NCBI GenBank assembly: GCA_937892085.1
Contig: CALAVD010000066.1
Coordinates: 1 to 8,047, forward strand
Source: an uncultured Prevotellaceae bacterium
Lineage (GTDB): Bacteria; Bacteroidota; Bacteroidia; Bacteroidales; Muribaculaceae
Length of the DNA stretch: 8,047 nucleotides
Direction: 5' to 3'
In this document: piece after piece, positions 1 to 5,586 of the stretch
How the letters are laid out: the number at the start of each line of letters is the position of its first letter
How positions within the stretch are numbered: position 1 is the stretch's first letter
Notes under the pieces: generated by a model
The model's database searches: none
Told to the model about the DNA's origin: nothing
The model's input: only the letters and a program-made list of their open reading frames with translations
Program-made: the position numbers and the translations under genes

Positions 1-741
1 TGCTCGTTCAATGTCACACGATTTATCTACTCTACAGCATTGACGCTCGACCAGTCGGAGGCAACTATGCACATGGGGGAGACATTGACGCTGAACGCTT
101 CTTATGAGCCCAGCGATGCTACCGATCCAGCTTTGATATGGAGTTCGAGTGACGAATCGGTGGTACAAGTGCAAGGAGAAGGTTCTCAAGTGGTTATTAC
201 TCCTGTCGGCCTCGGCACCGCTACAGTAACAGTAAGAACCAGCGACGGCAGCGAGCTGTCAGCAAGTTGCGAGGTCACCGTTGCCCCGACATTAGTTGAA
301 TCGTTGACACTTGATGTGGATTCACTAACGATGTATGTCAACGACGAAATTCAAATAAATGCTTTAGTTGAGCCATGGAATGCTACGGACGCATCAGTTA
401 CATGGGAGAGTAGCGACCCAGAGGTTGTTGATATTCAATATGTTGAGGAAAATGTTGTGACAGTTGTCGCTAAAGGTCTCGGAACAGCATACATAACTGC
501 TACCACTAATGATGGCAGTTCACTGACCGCAAACTGCGTGATAGAAGTAATCAGGCAGTCGATCTTTGGCGACGTGAATTGCGATGGAGTGGTATCTTCG
601 ATTGATATCACTTGCCTCTACAATTACTTGCTTAATGGCGATATGACCTATTATGCCACTAGCGACGTTAATGGCGATGGAGCTATCTCAAGCGTCGATA
701 TTACAGTGATTTACAACATTCTCCTCGGCACAGGCAAGTAA
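1..741 (+). CDS. Surface protein with two BIG2 Ig-like repeats and a C-terminal dockerin (5' end outside window)
   Basis: The reading frame is open from base 1, so the N-terminus and any signal peptide lie outside the window; 246 residues are visible. Two Ig-like group 2 (BIG2) repeats are seen at about residues 13-97 and 98-187. Each has the layout LTLD...G(E/D)...L/I-x-A...P.(D/N)AT...WSSSD/ESSDPEVV...GLGTA..T..T.DGS.L.A.C. A dockerin-like module follows, with two calcium loops of the DxNxDGxxxxxD type at residues 191-202 and 222-233, each leading into a helix (YNYLL, YNILL). The dockerin ends the protein, and no T9SS-type tail follows it. BIG2 domains are common in adhesins and in surface enzymes, and dockerins bind cohesins. 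The enzymatic or binding part, if any, would be in the missing upstream portion, so the role is not known. The stop is TAA, followed 25 bases later by a terminator. Confidence 0.9.
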   Translation, partial: CSFNVTRFIYSTALTLDQSEATMHMGETLTLNASYEPSDATDPALIWSSSDESVVQVQGEGSQVVITPVGLGTATVTVRTSDGSELSASCEVTVAPTLVESLTLDVDSLTMYVNDEIQINALVEPWNATDASVTWESSDPEVVDIQYVEENVVTVVAKGLGTAYITATTNDGSSLTANCVIEVIRQSIFGDVNCDGVVSSIDITCLYNYLLNGDMTYYATSDVNGDGAISSVDITVIYNILLGTGK

Positions 742-761
742 AATTGTCCACATAATATATT

Positions 762-801
762 AAATGCCGTGATGGAACCTCATCCACCACGGTATTTTTT
801 T
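762..801 (+). terminator. Intrinsic terminator after the BIG2-dockerin gene
   Basis: A 10-base stem at 767-776 (CCGTGATGGA) pairs with 783-792 (TCCACCACGG) with one A-C mismatch around a 6-base loop. A G-U pair and A-T pairs can lengthen the stem outward to 762/797. Seven consecutive T residues (795-801) follow. Its position just after the stop at 741 fits Rho-independent termination of that gene. On the opposite strand the A-rich stem base could also end a transcript, but no minus-strand gene reaches it. Confidence 0.8.
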
Positions 802-1270
802 GACAAATTTTTGATAATTTAGGGCGCCATGCTAAGCACTGAAAATTAAATGAAAACCCTGTTGGTTTTTTATTATTGTTCTCATATATTGCAATTACAT
901 ACCTTTGTTGCAGTTCATAAGACACAAGAATTCTTTGAAATGTATAGTAAAGGTGAAACAGATGAGATATTTAGAGTTTGCTTACATTCTGTAACCCTCC
1001 GCTTTTTAACAAAACTGTCCCATTTGTTCCGTTTTTGACCAGAAATGGTCGTGATTTTAGTCCATTTCTCGGCACGTAAATATTTTTTTTAAAAAAGTGT
1101 CCCACTTTTGCATTTAAGACAAAATCGTTGCTTACAATTTGAAAGCTGTTTTACTATATTAGTGTTTTCTGCTATTTATGAGTTCTTTGCCAGAAATCCT
1201 GTCTGGAAATTATTAGACTATAAGCTAAAAGTTGTTGCATTTATTGTCTTTAAAACCAAGAATTTTTATG
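802..1270. other. Gene-poor AT-rich intergenic region with small hairpins
   Basis: I see no convincing gene here; the short frames lack family features and good starts. The region does hold structure. There is a short hairpin AAAACC/GGTTTT (853-858 with 864-869) followed by T residues. A five-pair stem with a GAAA loop lies at 1037-1050. An 8-base inverted repeat AGAAATGG/CCATTTCT (1041-1048 with 1062-1069) would compete with that stem. A hairpin AAAAGTG-TCC-CACTTTT (1093-1109) sits just after a run of eight T and six A. The sequence TGTCCCA occurs twice about 88 bases apart in similar surroundings, near 1012 and 1098. Function is unknown. Confidence 0.5.
875..907 (+). promoter_or_regulatory. 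Orphan Bacteroidetes-type promoter candidate
   Basis: TACCTTTG at 900-907 fits the TAnnTTTG -7 box. ATTG at 875-878, 21 bases upstream, is a three-of-four match to the TTTG -33 box. A transcript would begin near 912 and run into the structured intergenic region. The only frame it meets is a 32-codon ATG frame (940-1038) with no recognisable features. It could drive a small RNA, a small peptide, a long leader for the gene at 1283, or nothing. Confidence 0.35.
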
Positions 1271-1278
1271 TACCTTTG
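1271..1278 (+). promoter_or_regulatory. -7 box (TAnnTTTG) directly before the gene at 1283
   Basis: TACCTTTG matches the Bacteroidetes -7 consensus exactly and is followed by CGGC and then the ATG at 1283. No good TTTG stands 19-21 bases upstream; the nearest TTG is at 1244-1246, 24 bases away. Only four bases separate the box from the start codon, so a transcript made here would be leaderless or almost so. Confidence 0.5.
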
Positions 1279-1282
1279 CGGC

Positions 1283-1972
1283 ATGAAAAAAGTTCTTACA
1301 TTAATAGTATGTGTTGTTGCGGCTGTGAATGTGTGGGCCGGCGACGACAAGGATTATATCCAGGTTGACTGGTATCCGCTATGCACCGACAGCGTGGGGT
1401 GGAACATCTACACTGGCGGTTTCGTCATTGGTTGGGACAACGCTTGTGGCATTGACGTGAGTATGGGGCGCAGCATCGACATAGGCTGGCTCAACGTGAT
1501 TGGCACCAAGTTCAAGACGCGTCATGGCCAGCGCATCACGATGGGTGTGGGAATTGACTGGCGTAACTTCAAACTGCACAACGATGTGCGGTTCCGTCAA
1601 GATGGCGACAACATCTCGATTGCCCCTTACCCCGATGGAGCAGTCCCCAAGTCGTCACGCGTGAAAGTGTTTTCGCTCACAGTGCCTGGGCTGTTGCGCC
1701 AGCGCCTGTTCAGCACTGTTGACATTTTTGCGGGACCAGTGGTGAACTTCAACCTTCATGCCAGCATGGAGACTATCTACACACTGGGGGGCGAGAAAGT
1801 GAAGGAGTCGAGCAACAAGATTCATCAGGTGCCAGTGACGGTTGACATATTAGGAGGCATAAAATGGAAGTTTATTGGCGCCTACGTGCGTTACAGTCCC
1901 TGCCATGTGCTTCAAGAGCGCTATGCCCCAGCTTTCACTCCGTTCACCACCGGCATTATAATGGGATTTTGA
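1283..1972 (+). CDS. Secreted protein of unknown function, possible outer-membrane beta-barrel
   Basis: The 229-residue product starts at the ATG at 1283. The frame runs further upstream, but MKKVLTLIVCVVAAVNVWA is a clear signal peptide, with cleavage expected after A19, and a -7 promoter box lies only four bases before this ATG. The mature part lacks strong membrane helices. It shows alternating polar and hydrophobic stretches with many aromatic and glycine residues (for example GGFVIGWD, ITMGVGIDWRNF, VDILGGIKWKFIGAYVRYS) and ends in phenylalanine (GIIMGF). This is the pattern of a small outer-membrane beta-barrel with a C-terminal aromatic residue. I do not recognise a specific family. 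It appears monocistronic, with a terminated gene upstream and a repeat-filled spacer downstream. The protein is probably real; the barrel assignment is inference. Confidence 0.8.
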   Translation: MKKVLTLIVCVVAAVNVWAGDDKDYIQVDWYPLCTDSVGWNIYTGGFVIGWDNACGIDVSMGRSIDIGWLNVIGTKFKTRHGQRITMGVGIDWRNFKLHNDVRFRQDGDNISIAPYPDGAVPKSSRVKVFSLTVPGLLRQRLFSTVDIFAGPVVNFNLHASMETIYTLGGEKVKESSNKIHQVPVTVDILGGIKWKFIGAYVRYSPCHVLQERYAPAFTPFTTGIIMGF

Positions 1973-2033
1973 TAATTCACAATGCATAATGCACAATGCA
2001 TAATTCACAATGCACAATGCATAATGCACAATG
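1971..2033. repeat. Heptamer tandem array (CACAATG / CATAATG)
   Basis: From 1978 to 2033 the sequence reads as eight consecutive 7-base units that alternate imperfectly between CACAATG and CATAATG/CATAATT. Exact CACAATG copies start at 1978, 1992, 2006, 2013 and 2027. A degenerate ninth unit (GATAATT, 1971-1977) overlaps the TGA stop of the gene before it, so the array begins inside the stop codon. Reading frames through it are artefacts of the repeat. Confidence 0.9.
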
Positions 2034-2038
2034 GTGCT

Positions 2039-2056
2039 GACGAGACTTGCCTCGTC
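2039..2056. repeat. Short perfect inverted repeat between two heptamer arrays
   Basis: GACGAG (2039-2044) pairs with CTCGTC (2051-2056) around a 6-base loop. An alternative pairing GAGAC (2042-2046) with GTCTC (2054-2058) overlaps it. It is not followed by a T run and so is not a typical terminator. It could be part of a dispersed intergenic repeat or a weak stem. Confidence 0.5.
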
Positions 2057-2061
2057 TCTAC

Positions 2062-2096
2062 ATAACACTTAACACATAACACTTAACACTTAAAAT
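2062..2096. repeat. Second heptamer array (ATAACAC / TTAACAC)
   Basis: Four exact 7-base units, ATAACAC, TTAACAC, ATAACAC and TTAACAC, fill 2062-2089. A decayed unit TTAAAAT (2090-2096) follows. The unit differs from the one in the array at 1978 but the period is the same. The array ends where the -33 box of the next promoter begins. Confidence 0.9.
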
Positions 2097-2129
2097 ATTT
2101 GCTCATTCAAGCAAATTGAAGTAATTTCG
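2097..2129 (+). promoter_or_regulatory. Promoter of the lipoprotein-deacetylase-ATP-grasp run, with overlapping inverted repeat
   Basis: TTTG (2098-2101), 20 bases, then TAATTTCG (2122-2129) matches the Bacteroidetes -33/-7 layout with one mismatch in the -7 box. Transcription would start near 2135 and leave a leader of about 25 bases before the ATG at 2161. A perfect 7-base inverted repeat, ATTTGCT (2097-2103) and AGCAAAT (2110-2116), covers the -33 box and could be an operator. No regulator is encoded nearby. Confidence 0.5.
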
Positions 2130-2160
2130 CATGATTTTTGGAAAATATAATTAATATAAT

Positions 2161-3252
2161 ATGAAGAAATTTTTGTTTTTGGCTGTTGTTATGATGGCAA
2201 TGATGTGCTCATGCAGCGACGGCAATAAGTTTAAGGTTAGCGGCACAGTTGACGGTGCTGGAGACACTACAGTGCTTTACCTTGAGACCAGTTCTAATGG
2301 AATATGGCATCTTGTTGACTCAGTTATGACCGACGGTGGTGAGTTCACTTTTAAAGAGGAGGCCATTGATTACCCAAACGTGTATCGCTTGGTATATGGC
2401 TCCGACGCTATTTATTTCCCCATCGACAGCATCGACCAGATAGAAATTAATACTGACATAAAGCACTTTGCCGAGAATTACACCATCGGCGGTAGCAAAA
2501 ATGCTGAGTTGATGATGAAATTTGACAAAGAGTTGAATAAGTTTGTCAAGACCGGCGACTTCGCAAGCGAGGCGTTCAAAAAGTGGAAACTTGAGACCAG
2601 CCGCAAGCTGGTCAGTGATTCAAAAAGTATCGTTTCTTATTATATCGTCAACAAGTACATTGACGATAAACCGCTGTTCAACCCCGAAGACAATAGCGAC
2701 TTCAAGATTATTGGCGCGGTGACAAACGCATTCTCGACCTATCGTCCCAACGACCCACGCACCCATTATCTGGTGGAGACTTATAAAGATAAATTGAGAA
2801 TGAGACGAGCTTCAAATAACAATATGGCACGCGATACTATTGTGGCAACCCAAACTGGTGTCTTAGACTTCAAGTTGATGGATAAGTCGGGCAAGATGCA
2901 AAGTTTTAAAGACGTGTGCTCTCAGGGCAAGGTGGTGATACTTAACTTCACTATACAGAGCGAGTCATTCTCCCCCTCTCTCAACAAGCTGCTTAATGAT
3001 ATTTATAGCAAATATAAATCGAGAGGATTGGAAATATATCAGGTGTCGTTTGACGACAATGAAGCAGCATGGATGCAGGCGGTTGCTCGCTTGCCATGGA
3101 TAGTAACTCGTGACTCGAATGGCGCCCTCACTGCTATGCGGTATAATGTGACAGAAATTCCAATGGTCTATATTATCAACCGTTCGGGAGATATCGTAGG
3201 TCGTGTTGAGAACATTGATTTACTTGAAGATACCTTGAAAAAATATTTATAA
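2161..3252 (+). CDS. DUF4369-like lipoprotein with thioredoxin fold lacking the CxxC
   Basis: The 363-residue product has a lipoprotein signal. A basic start and hydrophobic stretch lead to MMCSCSDG, with C18 or C16 as the likely lipidated cysteine. Residues 24-110 resemble the DUF4369 beta domain found at the N-terminus of Bacteroidetes TlpA-like proteins (VSGTV...DTTVLYLE...GEFTF...PNVYRL). A helical linker follows, and residues 228-363 form a TlpA/AhpC-like thioredoxin fold. Relatives read NFWASWCGPC at the active site, but this protein reads NFTIQSESFS: E268 and S271 stand where the two cysteines belong. The cis-proline region is kept (EIPMVYII, P334). It should therefore not act as a thiol oxidoreductase and may bind a partner or ligand in the periplasm. 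It is the first gene of a tight run, 13 bases before the deacetylase, although they share no obvious function. Confidence 0.88.
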   Translation: MKKFLFLAVVMMAMMCSCSDGNKFKVSGTVDGAGDTTVLYLETSSNGIWHLVDSVMTDGGEFTFKEEAIDYPNVYRLVYGSDAIYFPIDSIDQIEINTDIKHFAENYTIGGSKNAELMMKFDKELNKFVKTGDFASEAFKKWKLETSRKLVSDSKSIVSYYIVNKYIDDKPLFNPEDNSDFKIIGAVTNAFSTYRPNDPRTHYLVETYKDKLRMRRASNNNMARDTIVATQTGVLDFKLMDKSGKMQSFKDVCSQGKVVILNFTIQSESFSPSLNKLLNDIYSKYKSRGLEIYQVSFDDNEAAWMQAVARLPWIVTRDSNGALTAMRYNVTEIPMVYIINRSGDIVGRVENIDLLEDTLKKYL

Positions 3253-3265
3253 ATAACAGATAGTC

Positions 3266-3907
3266 ATGAAGAAAATCTTGATAATAGCTCCTCACTCCGA
3301 TGATGAAATTCTGGGATGTGGCGGTTATATTCTGAGCCAGATAAAGCAAGGTGCACAAGTTCACGTGCTCTTTGGGACAGTGGGAGGATGTGACGTGCGT
3401 CAGCCATTGGAACGCAGGCTACAAGAAGTTGCAACTGTAGCCCGCGAGACGGGATATAGCTATGATATACTTTATCATAATAAAGATGCCGAAATGGATA
3501 CTCTGCCAGCAAGGGAGATAACAACAGCTATTGATCGCGTGATGGCTGATTTTAAGCCTGACGAGGTGTTTGTCAACTATGCTTCGCATCATCAAGATCA
3601 TGTTGTGATGTTTCAATGCACTAAGGCGGCAATGAGGCTGAAGGAAGATGTCTCCCCATCATTGTTTGCTCTTTATGAGTATCCTTTTGTCAATAGTGCC
3701 GATAGAATACCTGGTGGCTTGTTTTATTATGATATCGATGATTTCATTGATGAAAAGATAAGGCTATTTTATCATTACGAGACTCAAATCAAGACACTGC
3801 CGTCGCCTCTCAATGAGGATGGCATCCGTGCTCTTGCGCGCATGCGAGGCTTAGAGTGTGGCAAAAAATATGCCGAAATGTTCTATGTTCAAAAGATGGT
3901 GAAGTAG
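3266..3907 (+). CDS. PIG-L/LmbE family zinc-dependent N-deacetylase
   Basis: The product has 213 residues, close to the usual length of the family. The N-terminal strand KKILIIAPHSDDE carries the H-x-D-D zinc site (H10, D13), with serine in place of the common proline of HPDDE. The second signature, HxDH, is at residues 109-112 (HQDH), where the last histidine is a zinc ligand and the first is near the catalytic centre. The end FYHYETQIK...RGLECGKKYAEMF is typical of relatives found in glycan loci. Known members remove acetyl groups from N-acetylglucosamine-type sugars in GPI, mycothiol and bacillithiol synthesis and in some antibiotics. No signal peptide is visible, so it should act in the cytoplasm. 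It is followed after two bases by the ATP-grasp gene, which suggests joint translation. The deacetylase call is firm; the substrate is unknown. Confidence 0.92.
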   Translation: MKKILIIAPHSDDEILGCGGYILSQIKQGAQVHVLFGTVGGCDVRQPLERRLQEVATVARETGYSYDILYHNKDAEMDTLPAREITTAIDRVMADFKPDEVFVNYASHHQDHVVMFQCTKAAMRLKEDVSPSLFALYEYPFVNSADRIPGGLFYYDIDDFIDEKIRLFYHYETQIKTLPSPLNEDGIRALARMRGLECGKKYAEMFYVQKMVK

Positions 3908-3909
3908 CT

Positions 3910-4782
3910 ATGAATTTTGTGGTTTTTGAATCAGGCAGTAGGGCGGGACTTAGTGCTGAATTGTTCTTTGAGAGCTATATTAGTGCTACAGGAGCTCAGC
4001 ATCAGCTATTTTTGAGCGATCTCGATACAGATTTCCAGCACATTGTGTCGAGGCACCCGCAGGTGCATCTTATTCACGACAGCCAGGCTTTCAAAATGCT
4101 TGAGGCAGGTGAGGCGGTGATTTTTCCTGCCGACGAGCTGACAAGACAGTCTAATTCAGATGCATACAAAATCGCAATGAAACGATCGTTTTCAAGCGTA
4201 TTACCTTTTTTTTATAACAAGATGCAGATGAATGATTACCTATCGCATTTAGTTACAAATTGTGTTATTGAAATTCCTGAGACATTCTATCTGTCTGATG
4301 TGTGTGTCAAGCCTAATTCTAAGTCGGCAGGTTCTCGAAATATTCAGTTCCTTGACAATGCTTGTGTAATGCAAAAAATAGACATCGACCATGAGTTTGT
4401 GGTTGATGTGTTGCGCTACAACGATGAAAAAATGTATATATTTCCCCGTGAGGTGACGCTAAAGAACGGTTACGACCGTTTTATCAAGTTGTTGCCACTT
4501 GATGGGGTGCTTGCTGAGCATGTAGCTGAGTTTGTAAAAGCCGCTTGTCCTAAGAACGATGGTATGTTTAGCGATATATTCCACTTGCAGCTTTGTCAGG
4601 ACAAGAGCGGGAATTTCTATTACATAGAGTTCTCAAAACGCATCTCTGGCACGTCATGCGTAAATATTATGTCGGGAATGAGTCCATTTGCGCTTATCGA
4701 TGGCAAGGACCTGCAAGTGTCAAATGCCATGATAGATGGCACTTGGCGTCGCTTCGAGGATTTTTTGTTAATGATGCATTAA
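3910..4782 (+). CDS. Divergent short ATP-grasp protein
   Basis: The 290-residue product starts at the ATG two bases after the deacetylase stop. The frame is open upstream, but that stretch lies inside the deacetylase gene. The ATP-grasp core can be followed by motif. VCVKPNSKSAGSRNIQ (131-146) resembles the K-P...G-S-x-G-I nucleotide loop. HEFVVDVL (161-168) resembles the EYSVDVL strand. QLCQDKSGNFYYIEFSKRISG (217-237) resembles the metal-binding end Q...D..G..Y.IE.NPR.SG. The usual asparagine of E-x-N is serine here (S232), and the N-terminal domain (1-100) is only weakly like other members. ATP-grasp enzymes activate a carboxylate as acyl phosphate and join it to an amine or thiol. Pairing with a deacetylase suggests acylation of a freed sugar amine, but this is inference, and reduced activity is possible. 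Confidence 0.75.
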   Translation: MNFVVFESGSRAGLSAELFFESYISATGAQHQLFLSDLDTDFQHIVSRHPQVHLIHDSQAFKMLEAGEAVIFPADELTRQSNSDAYKIAMKRSFSSVLPFFYNKMQMNDYLSHLVTNCVIEIPETFYLSDVCVKPNSKSAGSRNIQFLDNACVMQKIDIDHEFVVDVLRYNDEKMYIFPREVTLKNGYDRFIKLLPLDGVLAEHVAEFVKAACPKNDGMFSDIFHLQLCQDKSGNFYYIEFSKRISGTSCVNIMSGMSPFALIDGKDLQVSNAMIDGTWRRFEDFLLMMH

Positions 4783-4803
4783 TCACACTTGTTCAGGGTG
4801 TGA
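4783..4803. terminator. Hairpin at the convergent gene junction (weak terminator candidate)
   Basis: TCACAC (4783-4788) pairs perfectly with GTGTGA (4798-4803). Two G-U pairs can extend the stem inward, leaving a 5-base loop. It starts on the first base after the ATP-grasp stop codon and lies inside the last codons of the minus-strand glycosyltransferase. On the plus strand the stem is followed by CTTTATATAC, a poor T tract; on the minus strand the tract is poorer still. No better terminator is visible at this junction. Confidence 0.35.
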
Positions 4804-5586
4804 CTTTATATACTTAATGCCATTGTTCATGTGCCTTGTGGCTTTGAAGAATGGCACATTTCTTTTGCGCCACAACCTATAAGACTTGGCGATGATGCGC
4901 AGATACTGAGTCTTTGGGTGATAAAGATGGAGCAGAGCCCCATGAGCCATTAGTGTGCCAGGCTCATTGTCGCGTGCCACACAAATTGTAGAGTCATTCT
5001 CCCTAACAACGGTGATAGGGAAGAATCTACATGTAAGACCGTTGGCGAGAGCATCTTGAATGAATATATGTTCTTCTCCACAAAGTAGCACTTGTGCGCC
5101 CAGTCCAAAGTGCTCGTTGAAACATATTTTTCCCTGAATGCTTTCACGTCTAAAGGAGATTTCAATAGATGAAACGAAATATCCTTTTGGAAATGATGAA
5201 AGGTTAAAAGAATAGGGTGGGTAATATTTATTTGACCCTTCTCCCTCAAACTGGAATGTGGCGATATCGACTTGTGGGTTATTCTCAAAGGTGTCGATGA
5301 TAGCTTGAAGTCGCTCATGGGTGTAGCGGCAGTCGTCATCGGCAATCAGGCACACGTCGGCAGTGGCGTGGCGCAGGCAGTTGTTGCGGTTTCGGCTCAG
5401 TCCTCGCCCGGCGAGGTCAAAAACTCTCACGTCATCGCGCCTCAGTTCTTCGGGCAGTGCAAGAGCTTTGTCCTCGCTGTGTTGCCACGACACAAGGTAG
5501 CTGATGCCCTCTCGCTGTGGCAGCAGCATTGGTGCAATCTGCATAATACCCTCATCAAGGGTGCATATCAGTATTTCAAGTGTCAT
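4783..5586 (-). CDS. Family 2-type (GT-A) glycosyltransferase
   Basis: The 267-residue product begins with the beta strand LEILICTL. GLSRNRNNCLRHA (62-74) is the conserved GxSxxRN-type helix, followed by the metal-binding DxD in IADDDC (D83-D85). The acceptor side carries FNEHFGLGAQVLLCGEEHIFIQDALANG (156-183), where GEE holds the catalytic acidic position of GT2 enzymes. The C-terminal part is basic (KSYRLWRKR). The enzyme should transfer a sugar from a nucleotide donor on the cytoplasmic side of the membrane. Its ATG overlaps the stop of the upstream GT4-like gene by four bases (ATGA), so the two are translationally coupled. The gene is a composition mosaic: the part encoding the N-terminal third is GC-rich and the rest AT-rich. 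The sugar specificity is unknown. Confidence 0.87.
   Translation of the reverse strand: MTLEILICTLDEGIMQIAPMLLPQREGISYLVSWQHSEDKALALPEELRRDDVRVFDLAGRGLSRNRNNCLRHATADVCLIADDDCRYTHERLQAIIDTFENNPQVDIATFQFEGEGSNKYYPPYSFNLSSFPKGYFVSSIEISFRRESIQGKICFNEHFGLGAQVLLCGEEHIFIQDALANGLTCRFFPITVVRENDSTICVARDNEPGTLMAHGALLHLYHPKTQYLRIIAKSYRLWRKRNVPFFKATRHMNNGIKYIKSHPEQV

Noticed and set aside
853..871. Hairpin AAAACC/GGTTTT followed by T residues as a second terminator
   Set aside because: The stem is only six pairs and mostly A-T, and the strong terminator at 762-801 already ends the upstream gene.
850..1038. Small plus-strand frame of 62 codons, or 32 codons from the ATG at 940
   Set aside because: There is an orphan promoter-like site between its two possible starts, but the peptide has no signal peptide, domain or known motif and the region is AT-rich. 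The support is too weak to call a gene.
1232..1282. Longer start for the secreted protein
   Set aside because: The extra 17 residues precede a complete signal peptide and cover the -7 box; the ATG at 1283 is the better start.
1850..2068. Minus-strand frame with a repeated YALCI-type peptide
   Set aside because: The periodic peptide is produced by the 7-base DNA repeats and the antisense of a real gene.
1971..2096. CRISPR-like array
   Set aside because: The units are 7 bases long with no spacers, no 25-40 base repeats and no cas genes.
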